A stretch of DNA of 32,438 bases from a candidate division FCPU426 bacterium (GTDB lineage Bacteria > Oederibacteriota > Muellerivitia > Muellerivitales > Muellerivitaceae): contig JAHFCG010000017.1 of assembly GCA_023249615.1 (NCBI GenBank), positions 1-32,438 on the forward strand. The letters run 5' to 3'. A program made the position numbers and the translations under genes. Below the pieces are notes generated by a model. That model ran no database searches, had not been told where the DNA came from, and was given only the letters and a program-made list of their open reading frames with translations. Of this stretch, positions 14,366 through 22,473 are shown piece after piece (the first letter of the stretch is position 1; each line of letters starts with the position of its first letter).

Positions 14366-16246
14366 TCAATTGGTTTTATCCAGGTAAAACCTGAAATTGG
14401 CGATGGCCTTGACGCCGGAAAAATCCAAGGCCGCGCTATTGATGTCGTTATTCAGCAACGGCGACGGAATGGCGGGCCCGGTGGTCGAGGGTAGCGTCAC
14501 CTTGGTGGTCAAAGGATTAATCCTTAGGTAACGATAACCAATCCCGACCTCAAACGCTGATTTCTTGAAATTATCCAGGAAAAACTCCAGGGATCCTCCC
14601 GCTCCCCCGCCCCAATTGGACCCGTTTAAATCGGCCTGTTCAATTGAGGGACCGGAGGCAATGTTCAAATTCGCTCCCTGGAGAAAATAATATCCCCCCT
14701 GCCCGGAGAGAATAAAATTTGTGCCCTCATCCAGCGGAATCAAAACTTTCAGGGCGAGGGAAGGCCCCAAAATCGCGGAACTCCATTTGTACTTAAACCC
14801 GGTCGTGGAATCCGTGACATTTTCAGCCATTTTTTGAAAAGCCTCGCAAAGTAAACCCACCTCCAGGGTTGGATCGATCGCGAAATCCAGTTCCGCGTTT
14901 AATCCAAACCCGAACGGAAAGTTTTGTTTTGAATCCACGCCCGGAGAGTGGTAATCCGCCAGATCCTGGCTGCCATAGTTAAACCCCTGGGCCCCCAGGG
15001 AAAGGGCCCAACTGCCCCCTTGGGAAAGGGTGGGATAGATCTCGGGTTTCCCCCCCTCGGTATCGACGGGAACCGCGGCCTCGGTTTCCCCGTTGGGTTT
15101 TTCAGCCGTACCGCCCGAAACGTTGGATGTCCCGCCCGTCTGGGACCCCATATTTTCCTCGGCAGAAGGAGCCGCTAAAAATGGCTTTCCATCCACGAGG
15201 ATATTGGCTTTCTTTTCAAGGCCCTCAATCCAGGCTTTTAAACCGTTGTCTTTTTTGCCGCCCTGCAGGTGGGCTTTTATTTCTGAGGCTACCGAGGGGT
15301 AATCCGCCTCGCCCTTAAAATCAACCTTCACGATATAAACCCCGTCCGCGGCTTTCACGATTCCCATCCCCTTTTCAGGAATGGCAAAAATTCCCTTGGC
15401 CAATTTGGGGTCCAGATCCACCCGGTGGACTGTTCCAACCTCACCGCCCTTTTCGGCGGAGCCCGCGTCCTCGGAATACTTCTTGGCGTAAGCCCTGAAA
15501 TCAGCCCCCGCCTTCAGTTCCTTCAACAAGCCCTGGGCCTGTTTATCCAGCTCCTTGAGGTAAACCGCGTTGGATCTTTCCTTGGCTGGAATTCTAAAAA
15601 GGATGATGGAGAATTTAACCTGTTCAAAATCGGTGGGATGCTGCTCAAAATAAGCCCTGGCTTCCGCGTCCGTGACAATGCCCGTCTTGGGGAGATCCTG
15701 TTGTTTCATTCTCAGCGCCCGACCCGCCTTTATCCGCCGTAAAATCTTGTCCCGGGCGTCGGATTTCAAATCGTCGATTGAAATGCCCTCTTTTTTCAGC
15801 TCGTCGTTAAAATCCTGCTCAGTGGCAAACCCTTTTTTCATACCGTCGATCTGGTTGTTGACTTCCCTTTCAATCTCGCTTTCGGAAACCTCAATTTTGT
15901 CGCGATCAGCCTCCTCGGCGAGAAGAACCTCCCTGACGAAGCTTTCGATCACGGCCTTCTTGGCTTCCGCGTAGGCCGGCGTTCCGGGCTTGGCGGATTT
16001 CATTTGCTGGCCCCCGAAATATCCCTCAATGGATTCCTCAAGCTCCCCCCGGGTCATGGCCTCCTGGTTCACCACCACGGCGATATCCTCAACCGTTTTC
16101 GCCGCGACTTGCGTTGTGACACAAAACCCAAACAAACACAAAAAGAAAACCAGGTTGCTTAACCATAAAAATCCCGAATCCCCCAAGGTCCTTCTTGGTG
16201 TCTCGGCGTCTTGGAGCTGGATTCGATTTTTCTTTTTATTCCTCAC
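14366..16246 (-). CDS. SurA-like peptidyl-prolyl isomerase fused to a beta-barrel domain
   Basis: 626 residues. Order: residues 1-28 hydrophilic; 29-49 hydrophobic signal segment (about 'FLWLSNLVFFLCLFGFCV', then AA before KT); 50-185 SurA_N-like helical chaperone domain; 208-308 parvulin rotamase, with 'YSEDAGSAEKGGEVGTV' as its hallmark; 355-408 Gly/Thr/Pro-rich linker; 410-626 a series of alternating beta strands ('GGYYFLQGANLNI', 'FEVGIGYRYLRI', ending FRFYLDKTN) typical of small outer-membrane barrels. It would therefore anchor a foldase in the outer membrane. The GTG start at 16246 has a strong GGAGGG 6 nt upstream and overlaps the previous gene by 11 nt. Codons about 8-27 come from a dispersed repeat. 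Confidence 0.82.
   Translation of the reverse strand: MRNKKKNRIQLQDAETPRRTLGDSGFLWLSNLVFFLCLFGFCVTTQVAAKTVEDIAVVVNQEAMTRGELEESIEGYFGGQQMKSAKPGTPAYAEAKKAVIESFVREVLLAEEADRDKIEVSESEIEREVNNQIDGMKKGFATEQDFNDELKKEGISIDDLKSDARDKILRRIKAGRALRMKQQDLPKTGIVTDAEARAYFEQHPTDFEQVKFSIILFRIPAKERSNAVYLKELDKQAQGLLKELKAGADFRAYAKKYSEDAGSAEKGGEVGTVHRVDLDPKLAKGIFAIPEKGMGIVKAADGVYIVKVDFKGEADYPSVASEIKAHLQGGKKDNGLKAWIEGLEKKANILVDGKPFLAAPSAEENMGSQTGGTSNVSGGTAEKPNGETEAAVPVDTEGGKPEIYPTLSQGGSWALSLGAQGFNYGSQDLADYHSPGVDSKQNFPFGFGLNAELDFAIDPTLEVGLLCEAFQKMAENVTDSTTGFKYKWSSAILGPSLALKVLIPLDEGTNFILSGQGGYYFLQGANLNIASGPSIEQADLNGSNWGGGAGGSLEFFLDNFKKSAFEVGIGYRYLRINPLTTKVTLPSTTGPAIPSPLLNNDINSAALDFSGVKAIANFRFYLDKTN
16185..16221. repeat. 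Half-element of the CCAAGACTC repeat inside a coding sequence
   Basis: The plus strand reads CCAAGGTCCTTCTTGGTGTC followed by TCGGCGTCTTGGAGCTGG, the same as the right arm at 26328-26354 (CTTGGTGTC...GTCTTGGAGCTGG). It supplies codons 8-27 of the PPIase-barrel protein (QLQDAETPRRTLGDSG). No matching second arm lies nearby. Confidence 0.75.
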
Positions 16247-17219
16247 GTAAACCCTCCAGGGTTACCCCGACAACCGGGGCCATTTCTTGATTCACTCGAA
16301 TGACGGCCTTCTTTTTTATATCCCCCATCCACTCGTTGAAACGCTGATCCTGCTCCTCTTTTAAAAGACTTTCCCCAATCCTGTCCTTAACTTCCTTGAA
16401 AGACCGCATTCGCCTGGGGGACCACTCCAATAATTGGAATAAATGATACCCAAAATCATCTTTCAGGGGTTTTGAAATCTCTCCCGGCCTTAGGCCGGAT
16501 AAAGCCCTCATAAAAGCCGTCGAGATCCTCTCGGTGGACATCAATCCCCAGTCCCCGCCTTCGGCTTTTTCGGGACCCTGGGAAAAGGTGGAGGTGATTT
16601 TCTGAAAATCCTCACCTCTTTTCAGGCTGTCCAGGGCTTTTTTCAGGTCCGATTTTTTCTTCACCACCAAATGGCGGGCCCGCACGGCCCCCGGTTTCCA
16701 ATAGTCCGAAAGGTGGGCCCAATAATAGTCCTCAATTTCCCCGGGCGTGATTTTTACCTTCGAATTCACTTCCTGGTCCACCAGTTTGGACACCAATTTT
16801 TCCTGGAGCAGTTTACGGCGCCAGGCCTGTTCGCTGACACCCTGCACCTTCAGAACGGCCGAAAAATCCTCCGGAGCGTCCTTCAGGGCGTCCCGAAAGG
16901 TTCCTTCCACGTCCTCCTGCGTCATTTTGAGGCCGATCTTCCGGGCCGTCTGCACCAAAAGACGGCGGTTGATCACCTGCTCAAAAAGCCGCCGTTTGAT
17001 GGTCCTCATGTCGCCTTCGGTGACCGCGCTGTAGTAAATCGACATGAGGCGGAATTCGTTGTCAAACTCCTCCAGGGAAAGTGGCTCGCCGTTTACGGTG
17101 GCGACCGTTTTTTCCGGGGGTACTTTTGGGGGAACCAAATCGACCAATGGCGGGGAGGAACAGCCGGCGGTAAAAAACAGGAGGCCTCCCCCGAGAAGAA
17201 GACCCCTGGTCCGTTTCAT
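16236..17219 (-). CDS. SurA/PrsA-like peptidyl-prolyl isomerase lipoprotein
   Basis: 327 residues from the ATG at 17219. The N-terminus has a lipoprotein signal ending in FFTAGC, so the mature protein is lipid-anchored. It continues with a SurA_N-type helical region ('LSLEEFDNEFRLM', 'RRLFEQVINRRLLV') and a parvulin rotamase domain ('RARHLVVKKKSDLKKAL', 'FSQGPEKAEGGDWGLM', 'DDFGYHLFQLLEW'). It probably assists folding of exported or outer-membrane proteins. AGGA lies 7 nt before the chosen ATG; the frame reaches back to 17267 without a better start. It overlaps the downstream PPIase-barrel gene, implying coupled translation. Confidence 0.9.
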   Translation of the reverse strand: MKRTRGLLLGGGLLFFTAGCSSPPLVDLVPPKVPPEKTVATVNGEPLSLEEFDNEFRLMSIYYSAVTEGDMRTIKRRLFEQVINRRLLVQTARKIGLKMTQEDVEGTFRDALKDAPEDFSAVLKVQGVSEQAWRRKLLQEKLVSKLVDQEVNSKVKITPGEIEDYYWAHLSDYWKPGAVRARHLVVKKKSDLKKALDSLKRGEDFQKITSTFSQGPEKAEGGDWGLMSTERISTAFMRALSGLRPGEISKPLKDDFGYHLFQLLEWSPRRMRSFKEVKDRIGESLLKEEQDQRFNEWMGDIKKKAVIRVNQEMAPVVGVTLEGLREE

Positions 17220-17334
17220 GGATTGTCCTGAAAGTTTAGTTATGCCCAATTTCGAAACAACTTTCACCGCGAAAACCCTGAAGCGGGCCGGTCAAACCGC
17301 GCGGCAAGCTCGATTCCCAAAATCCGAAAACAAA

Positions 17335-18105
17335 TTATTTTTTTCCGGCGTCCTTGCTGTCAAGGGAAGGCGGAAGATCGTTCTTGGAACCCAGCATTTG
17401 CTGGCTAACCGAAAGACTGTTCAGGTATTTGCCGATAACATCGGATTTTCGGTCGATCTTCGCCCCCTCCTGGAGATTTTTCAGGAGTTTTTCCGCCTGG
17501 ACGCTTGGCTTGATTTCTTTCTTTACCTTTTCATAAGGCGGGATTTTCTGTCCGGCCCGCGCGTATTGGGCGGCGGCTTGTTCATAAAAATCCTTCATGT
17601 CTTTTTCCGTCACCACCACGTCGCTGACCCGGCTGGCGGCGAACTCCCTGGCCAAAAGCATTTTTTTATAAGGTTCCTGGAAGCTTTTTTCGATCCGGTG
17701 GACGGTTAGAATGTCCTTTTCAAGTCCATCTTTAATATTTTTGATTTTCAAGTCCGCCTCAACAAGTTTATTCTTCAAGTCGGTGTCAAAACGCGGGTCC
17801 GAGAACTTGGACTTCTGGGCCGATTCCAGGACCAGTTGTTGGTCAATAAGGCTGTCCAAAACAGCTTCCACTTGTTTGGAGTTTTCAGGATTAATACCGG
17901 AGGAAGGGTTGAAAACCCGAAGCAGATCCATTTGCTTCATCCAGTCCCCGAAGGTGATCTTGTGATCCCCCACCACGGCAACCACCTCATCATTGGAGAT
18001 CCCGGATTTGTTTCCGATTCCTAATTTATCGCAGGCGATGCCGGCCATAAAAAAGACCAATCCCATTACGGCGTAGAAAAACATTTTTTTCGAACGAGAA
18101 AACAT
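17335..18105 (-). CDS. SurA N-terminal-domain lipoprotein without a rotamase domain
   Basis: 256 residues from the ATG at 18105, which has GGGAG 7 nt upstream; upstream ATGs at 18123 and 18171 are less likely. The lipobox is MAGIAC. The rest is a helical SurA_N-like chaperone region: 'VVAVVGDHKITFGDWMKQMD', 'LDSLIDQQLVLESAQK' and 'VVTEKDMKDFYEQAAAQY' follow the family pattern. The place where the parvulin domain should begin is followed only by a charged tail ending KDAGKK. It is probably a periplasmic holdase-type chaperone. It lies first of the three SurA-like genes, 124 nt behind mfd. Confidence 0.83.
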   Translation of the reverse strand: MFSRSKKMFFYAVMGLVFFMAGIACDKLGIGNKSGISNDEVVAVVGDHKITFGDWMKQMDLLRVFNPSSGINPENSKQVEAVLDSLIDQQLVLESAQKSKFSDPRFDTDLKNKLVEADLKIKNIKDGLEKDILTVHRIEKSFQEPYKKMLLAREFAASRVSDVVVTEKDMKDFYEQAAAQYARAGQKIPPYEKVKKEIKPSVQAEKLLKNLQEGAKIDRKSDVIGKYLNSLSVSQQMLGSKNDLPPSLDSKDAGKK

Positions 18106-18189
18106 TTGAAACTCCCTTTTCATACTCAATTTTTCGGCCTGAAAGATTGCGTATCGTATCATGGGCTTCAAGGGCCCGCAAGGCCAAGG

Positions 18190-18220
18190 GGGCGGTATTG
18201 CCCCGGGGCAATCCTGCCCA
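18190..18220. repeat. Hairpin between mfd and the SurA-like cluster
   Basis: A perfect 16-nt palindrome ATTGCCCCGGGGCAAT (18197-18212) flanked by partly pairing GGGCGG and CCTGCCC. No T-run follows on the minus strand, so it does not look like an intrinsic terminator. Confidence 0.65.
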
Positions 18221-18229
18221 AAAAACCAT

Positions 18230-21200
18230 TCAAGACAGGCTTAAATCCTTTAGTAATTTCTGAACCGCCTCCATTTGTTTTTCCGGCCCCTCATCACCCT
18301 TCATTACGCGGAAGGAAACGGAGTTGGGATCCTGAGGGGCGAAGCGTATTCGGGAGGCCGGCCATTGCTTGAACCACTTGGCGACCCTATCCGCGGGAGG
18401 CGTTAAATCCGGGTGCCACTGGAGAGCCACCCACCCGTTCTGGGCTTCCAGCCGTTGTATCCCCATCTTTTTCACCTGGGGACGGAAGGCGGCAACTTTC
18501 AAAAGCATCTTGGCTTCCAAAGGCAAGGGCCCAAAGCGGTCCTGAAGCTCCTCCTCAATTTGAACCAATTGCTCATCCTCTCCCGCTTCCGCGAGCCGCC
18601 GGTAAAACTCGATTTTAATCGTCTCATCGGGAATATATTCCTTCGGGAAATAAGCCGTGACGCCCAGCGACAAGAGTGGCGTGAAATCGGCGGCTGTTTC
18701 CTCCCCTTTCATGTGGGCAATTTCCTGCGAAAGCATCCGGCTGTAAAGATCGAACCCGATCGAATCCATATTGCCGTGCTGTTGGGAGCCAAGGACATTT
18801 CCCGCCCCGCGGATTTCCATATCCTTCATAGCCACGTGCATTCCCGAACCCAGGGAGGAAAATTCCTGCAGGACTTCCAGGCGCTTCTGGGCCAATTCCC
18901 TCAAGGTGACATGGCGGGGATAAAAAAAGTACGCGTAGGCCTGACGGTCGGTTCGCCCCACCCGCCCCTTCAGCTGATACATCTGGGCCAGGCCGAAGGA
19001 ATCCGCTCTTTCCACGATCAGGGTGTTCACATTGGGCATATCGAGTCCCGACTCGATGATGGAGGTGCAAACCAAAACGTGGTATTCCCGGTCGACGAAA
19101 TCAATCATGATGGATTCCAGCTCATGTTCCGACAATTGGCCGTGCGCCACCGCCAGTTTGGCTTCCGGCACCAGCTTATGGATCCGGTCGGCGATGCGTT
19201 CAATGTCTTTTACGTGGTTATGCACGTAAAAAACCTGCCCCTCCCGGTTCATTTCCCGGCGGATGGCTTCCGCGACCAACCGGTCATCCAGGGGCGAGAC
19301 CTGGGTCAACACGGAGCGCCGATTTCGCGGCGGCGTGTCGATCACTGAAATTTCACGGATACCCGAAAGCGACATATGAAGGGTCCGGGGAATGGGCGTG
19401 GCGGTGAGGGTAAGGACATCCACATCGTGCTTGAGGGCCTTCAGTTTTTCCTTTTGCGCCACGCCGAACCGGTGCTCCTCATCAATCACGAGCAGACCCA
19501 GTTTCGAGAACTTGACGTCCTTGGTGAGAAGCCGGTGGGTGCCGATCAGAATATCGACCTTTCCTTCCCGAGCCAGGTCCAGGCTTTTTTTAATTTCGGA
19601 TTTGCTTTTAAAGCGGGACAACATGTGGATTTCAACCGGGTACTCGGCCATCCGTTCCTTGAAGGTGTTGTAATGCTGTTGGGCCAAAATGGTTGTGGGC
19701 ACCAGAACCGCGACCTGGCGCTTGTCCTGAACCGCCTTGAAGGCCGCCCTCATGGCCACTTCCGTTTTTCCGTAACCCACATCGCCGCAAACCAGGCGGT
19801 CCATCACCCGGTTCGATTCCATGTCCCTTTTGATATCCCGGACCGAGGAATATTGCCCCGGGGTCAGGTCATATTGGAAGGAATCCTCGAACTCGTTTTG
19901 CCAGGGCGTGTCCGCTGAAATAGGTTTTTTCTTCAGGAGCTGGCGGGTGGAATAAAGCGCCATGAGTTCCCTGGCGATGGCTTCCACCTCCCGCTTCACC
20001 TTCGCTTTGCTTCGGCTCCAATGCTCGCTTCCCAATTTGGAAAGGACCGGCGAACCCTCGCTTCCGATATAACGCTGGATAAGGGCGATCTGGTCGGTCG
20101 GGAGGTAGATTTTCTCGTTGTCGGCGAATTCCAGCTGGATATATTCCCGAGTAATGCCGTCGATATTGAGCGGAGTAAGGCCGCGGTAAATACAAATACC
20201 GGAATCCACATGAACGGTCCAATCCCCGATGGAGATTTCGTTCAGGGAGGCGAGGGGTTTTCCACCCGAAACCGCCCTAACCCTTTGCCGCCTGCGTCCG
20301 CCACGGTAACGCCGGAAAAGGTCGTGGTCGGGCAAAACATAAAGATTGATGTCCTCAAAGGTGAAACTTTGCTCGATCTCGCCTAATACCAGGTTTAACT
20401 GGGGGTTATCCTTCGGGGCGATATCCTCCTGTTTTAAAAGCTCCGAAAGCCTCTCTCTTTCCCCTTTATTGTGGCACCAGAGGAGAACCTGTCGCGGGGG
20501 AGTAGTTTTCTTTTTCTTATCCTCAACTAATTCCCTCTCCCCTTGCGAGAGAAGGTTGGGGTGAGGGGTAGAAGAATTTCCCGCTTCACCCTCACCCGGG
20601 CTCCGCCCGCCCTCTCCCCTCGAGGGAGAGGGGGAATTTGTAAGCCACTTTTTTAGGTCCGCCGTAAAGGTATGGAACTTCCCGTAATAAGGGGCAAGGG
20701 AACGTCCGGGAATGGAATGGGTAAAATCCGCCGGTTTTTGGAACAAGTCCTGGTTGATCTGGGCAAGACAGGAGGCCTGCCCCTTCTCAAGGGCCTTTTT
20801 TAAATACTTAAGGTCGGAAAATAATTCGGCCGAAGGAAAAAGATCCGATCCGCCTTCCTTGGCCTGTTGGTCGCAACCGGCCAGGACATCCCGAAAATCT
20901 TCCCACTTGCGTTCAAACGCCAGGGGCTCCATCAAAAAAATCCTGGTTTCCTTCGGAAGGTAATCAAAAAGACAGGCCCTTTTTTCAAGCGCCCCCACCG
21001 CGTTCCATTCCCAACCGGGAAACTGGAAGGTCTGGTTGAAAAGTTCCAGCGCGTCCGGCGCCCAGCGGGACCCATCCTTGGCCTTGTCCCTCAGGGCGTG
21101 GCGGAGGTTATAACGGGCCGTATCCTTCAGGACAATTTCGTGCGCCGGAAAAACATAAACTTCCTCCAGGTTCCCGCTTGAGCGCTGGTTCAAGATGTCC

Positions 21201-21862
21201 AGGGGCCGGACCGTTTCCAAGGTGTCCCCGAAAAATTCAAGGCGGACAGGGCCCGAGGGGGAGCCAGGCGAGGCCAGATCCAAAATGCCGCCCCGGACAG
21301 CGAATTGTCCCAGCTTCACCACCTGTGATACGGATTCATAACCCAGAGCGACCAGGCGTTGTTTCAAATCCGCCGGCGCCTCATGATTCTTTTTTAAAAT
21401 TAAAACCTGATCCAGCCACTCGTCGGGCGGAAGGGTGTTTTGAAGCGCGCCCATCATGGGGGAGATGACAATACAAGCTTCTCCCTGAAGGAGCTGATAA
21501 AAGGTTCTTTGGCGTTCCCCCACCAATTCCAGGTCCGGAGCTTCCATATCCTGCGGAAGAACTTCCCAGGAGGGGCAAAGATAAACCGGGATTTGGGGAA
21601 GCCAGCTGATAAGGTCGTCCTGAAGGATGAGGGCTTCTTCACGGGTGGGCGTAATAATCAGCCAGGGATTTTTTTCCTTGAGCTGTTGATAAAACCAGGC
21701 CAACAGGAAGGATTTTCCCGAACCCGGCACCCCATGAATAAGGGTCCGGGGATTTTTCTTGTCGAGGGAGCCCAGGGCCTCGAAAGCCGCCGGCCAATCC
21801 AGTTTCTCAAAGAAAAAGGGCGGACGTAAAGCCGATGACCCAGATGTGTTGGTCGAGGACAT
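18230..21862 (-). CDS. mfd: Transcription-repair coupling factor Mfd
   Basis: About 1210 residues. Mfd removes RNA polymerase stalled at DNA lesions and recruits UvrA. Order: UvrB-like N-terminal region (about 1-340); D3; RNA-polymerase-interacting domain around 'GDWTVHVDSGICIYRG'; helicase core with Walker A 'GDVGYGKTEVAMRAAFKA', the box 'VIDEEHRFGV', 'LTATPIPRTLHMSL' and 'QLKGRVGRTDRQAYAYFF'; C-terminal TRCF domain. Two oddities: the N-terminal region keeps a full P-loop (GVPGSGKS, near residue 44), often degenerate in this family, and a miniature repeat adds about 34 in-frame residues near 410-443. The start is the ATG at 21862; a TTG at 21877 is the alternative. The SurA-like genes follow. 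Confidence 0.96.
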   Translation of the reverse strand: MSSTNTSGSSALRPPFFFEKLDWPAAFEALGSLDKKNPRTLIHGVPGSGKSFLLAWFYQQLKEKNPWLIITPTREEALILQDDLISWLPQIPVYLCPSWEVLPQDMEAPDLELVGERQRTFYQLLQGEACIVISPMMGALQNTLPPDEWLDQVLILKKNHEAPADLKQRLVALGYESVSQVVKLGQFAVRGGILDLASPGSPSGPVRLEFFGDTLETVRPLDILNQRSSGNLEEVYVFPAHEIVLKDTARYNLRHALRDKAKDGSRWAPDALELFNQTFQFPGWEWNAVGALEKRACLFDYLPKETRIFLMEPLAFERKWEDFRDVLAGCDQQAKEGGSDLFPSAELFSDLKYLKKALEKGQASCLAQINQDLFQKPADFTHSIPGRSLAPYYGKFHTFTADLKKWLTNSPSPSRGEGGRSPGEGEAGNSSTPHPNLLSQGERELVEDKKKKTTPPRQVLLWCHNKGERERLSELLKQEDIAPKDNPQLNLVLGEIEQSFTFEDINLYVLPDHDLFRRYRGGRRRQRVRAVSGGKPLASLNEISIGDWTVHVDSGICIYRGLTPLNIDGITREYIQLEFADNEKIYLPTDQIALIQRYIGSEGSPVLSKLGSEHWSRSKAKVKREVEAIARELMALYSTRQLLKKKPISADTPWQNEFEDSFQYDLTPGQYSSVRDIKRDMESNRVMDRLVCGDVGYGKTEVAMRAAFKAVQDKRQVAVLVPTTILAQQHYNTFKERMAEYPVEIHMLSRFKSKSEIKKSLDLAREGKVDILIGTHRLLTKDVKFSKLGLLVIDEEHRFGVAQKEKLKALKHDVDVLTLTATPIPRTLHMSLSGIREISVIDTPPRNRRSVLTQVSPLDDRLVAEAIRREMNREGQVFYVHNHVKDIERIADRIHKLVPEAKLAVAHGQLSEHELESIMIDFVDREYHVLVCTSIIESGLDMPNVNTLIVERADSFGLAQMYQLKGRVGRTDRQAYAYFFYPRHVTLRELAQKRLEVLQEFSSLGSGMHVAMKDMEIRGAGNVLGSQQHGNMDSIGFDLYSRMLSQEIAHMKGEETAADFTPLLSLGVTAYFPKEYIPDETIKIEFYRRLAEAGEDEQLVQIEEELQDRFGPLPLEAKMLLKVAAFRPQVKKMGIQRLEAQNGWVALQWHPDLTPPADRVAKWFKQWPASRIRFAPQDPNSVSFRVMKGDEGPEKQMEAVQKLLKDLSLS
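20533..20635. mobile_element. Miniature C-rich inverted-repeat element inserted in frame in mfd
   Basis: About 103 bp. The left end begins CCCTCTCCCCTTGCGAGAGA and continues GGTTGGGGTGAGGGG. The right end, read in reverse complement, begins CCCCCTCTCCCTCGAGGGGA and ends near GGGTGAGGGTGAA. These match the termini of the DUF559 element at 26683-27097 side for side. AATT occurs directly on both flanks (20529-20532 and 20635-20638), a possible 4-bp target duplication. It encodes PSPSRGEG...PHPNLLSQGERE-type peptide within Mfd. Confidence 0.8.
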
Positions 21863-21925
21863 TAAATTTCCAATCAAGCCAATGAATTTATCGCTCTTAA
21901 AAATTTTCTTTCGATCGACCCTGCA

Positions 21926-21949
21926 AGGGCGGGTCTAAGACCCGGCCCT
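21926..21949. repeat. Hairpin repeat AGGGCGGGTCT-AAG-ACCCGGCCCT
   Basis: A near-perfect inverted repeat with a one-base asymmetry and no T-run. It is a dispersed-repeat type rather than a terminator. Confidence 0.7.
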
Positions 21950-21966
21950 CCAAAACCTGGGTTTGC

Positions 21967-21994
21967 GTAGGGGCAAGGCATGCCTTGCCCCTAC
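21967..21994. repeat. 28-nt perfect palindrome (GTAGGGGCAAGG centre CATG)
   Basis: Second copy of the palindrome at 626-647, here perfect over 28 nt. No coding capacity. Confidence 0.87.
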
Positions 21995-22193
21995 CACGGA
22001 TGGCTTCAAATCAATTTTTCTACGAATACAACTAAAGACCTATACCCAAAAAGGGCCGTAAACGCAGTTAGGGCTCTCCGCGCCCTAGGCGCAAAGAACC
22101 CTGAAAAAACGGGATGAAGTTGAGAAATCTTGCCTAGTCCCACCCTGAAAGTCAATCGGTGTTTATTAACCGGCACCGGGTTGTATTAACACT

Positions 22194-22250
22194 TGTAGGG
22201 GCAGGCTCCCGCGCCTGCCCAGGGCGACCATGGGAGGTCGCCCCTACAAA
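22194..22250. repeat. Composite double-hairpin repeat
   Basis: The outer arms TTGTAGGGG and CCCCTACAA enclose two inner hairpins: GGGCAGG-CTCCCGCG-CCTGCCC and GGGCGACC-ATGGGA-GGTCGCCC. The outer arm shares the TAGGGGC end with the 21967 palindrome, suggesting a common family. Confidence 0.8.
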
Positions 22251-22259
22251 CACCCTATA

Positions 22260-22294
22260 AAAATAAAAAAAGCCCGCCGTATTGGGGCGGGCTT
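22260..22294 (-). terminator. Intrinsic terminator downstream of the zf-HC2 gene
   Basis: On the minus strand, a 9-bp stem AAGCCCGCC/GGCGGGCTT (arms 22286-22294 and 22270-22278, 7-nt loop) is followed by TTTTTTTATTTTT. It ends the transcript of the small zinc-finger gene about 25 nt after its stop codon. Confidence 0.85.
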
Positions 22295-22317
22295 AAAAAT
22301 TATTTTTAACTTGTCGC

Positions 22318-22473
22318 TTATTCGAGGCTTAACGACGGAACAAGTGTCAAAAGGAATATACATTCCGGACAATACAGTAAATGATATTCCACATCGGCTT
22401 TTTGCTCGTCGGTTAACTTCCCATCCCGATAAAGCTCCAACATTCTCTTGATTCTCATGCAGTTTTCATCCAT
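22318..22473 (-). CDS. Small zf-HC2-like zinc-finger protein
   Basis: 51 residues from the ATG at 22473, with GAGGAAGG just upstream. 'MDENCMRIKRMLELYRDGKL' followed by 'EQKADVEYHLLYCPEC' gives the C...H-x3-C-x2-C pattern of the putative zinc finger found at the N-terminus of anti-sigma factors (zf-HC2/ZAS). There is no membrane segment or sigma-binding tail beyond it, and no ECF sigma gene nearby, so an orphan regulator or metal-sensing role is inferred. It is bounded by a strong terminator downstream and a possible sigma-54 promoter about 185 nt upstream. Confidence 0.72.
   Translation of the reverse strand: MDENCMRIKRMLELYRDGKLTDEQKADVEYHLLYCPECIFLLTLVPSLSLE

Larger units (their letters stand above)
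21863..22259. other. Repeat island upstream of mfd, no gene seen
   Basis: About 400 bp without a credible gene. It holds three separate hairpin repeats (21926-21949, 21967-21994, 22194-22250) and a small GCGCC-CTA-GGCGC stem at 22080-22092. I see no convincing promoter for mfd. Confidence 0.6.

Noticed and set aside
18413..19348. 311-codon open frame on the plus strand within mfd
   Set aside because: Antisense shadow of a highly conserved gene. The translation is rich in His, Arg and Gln with no recognisable domain.
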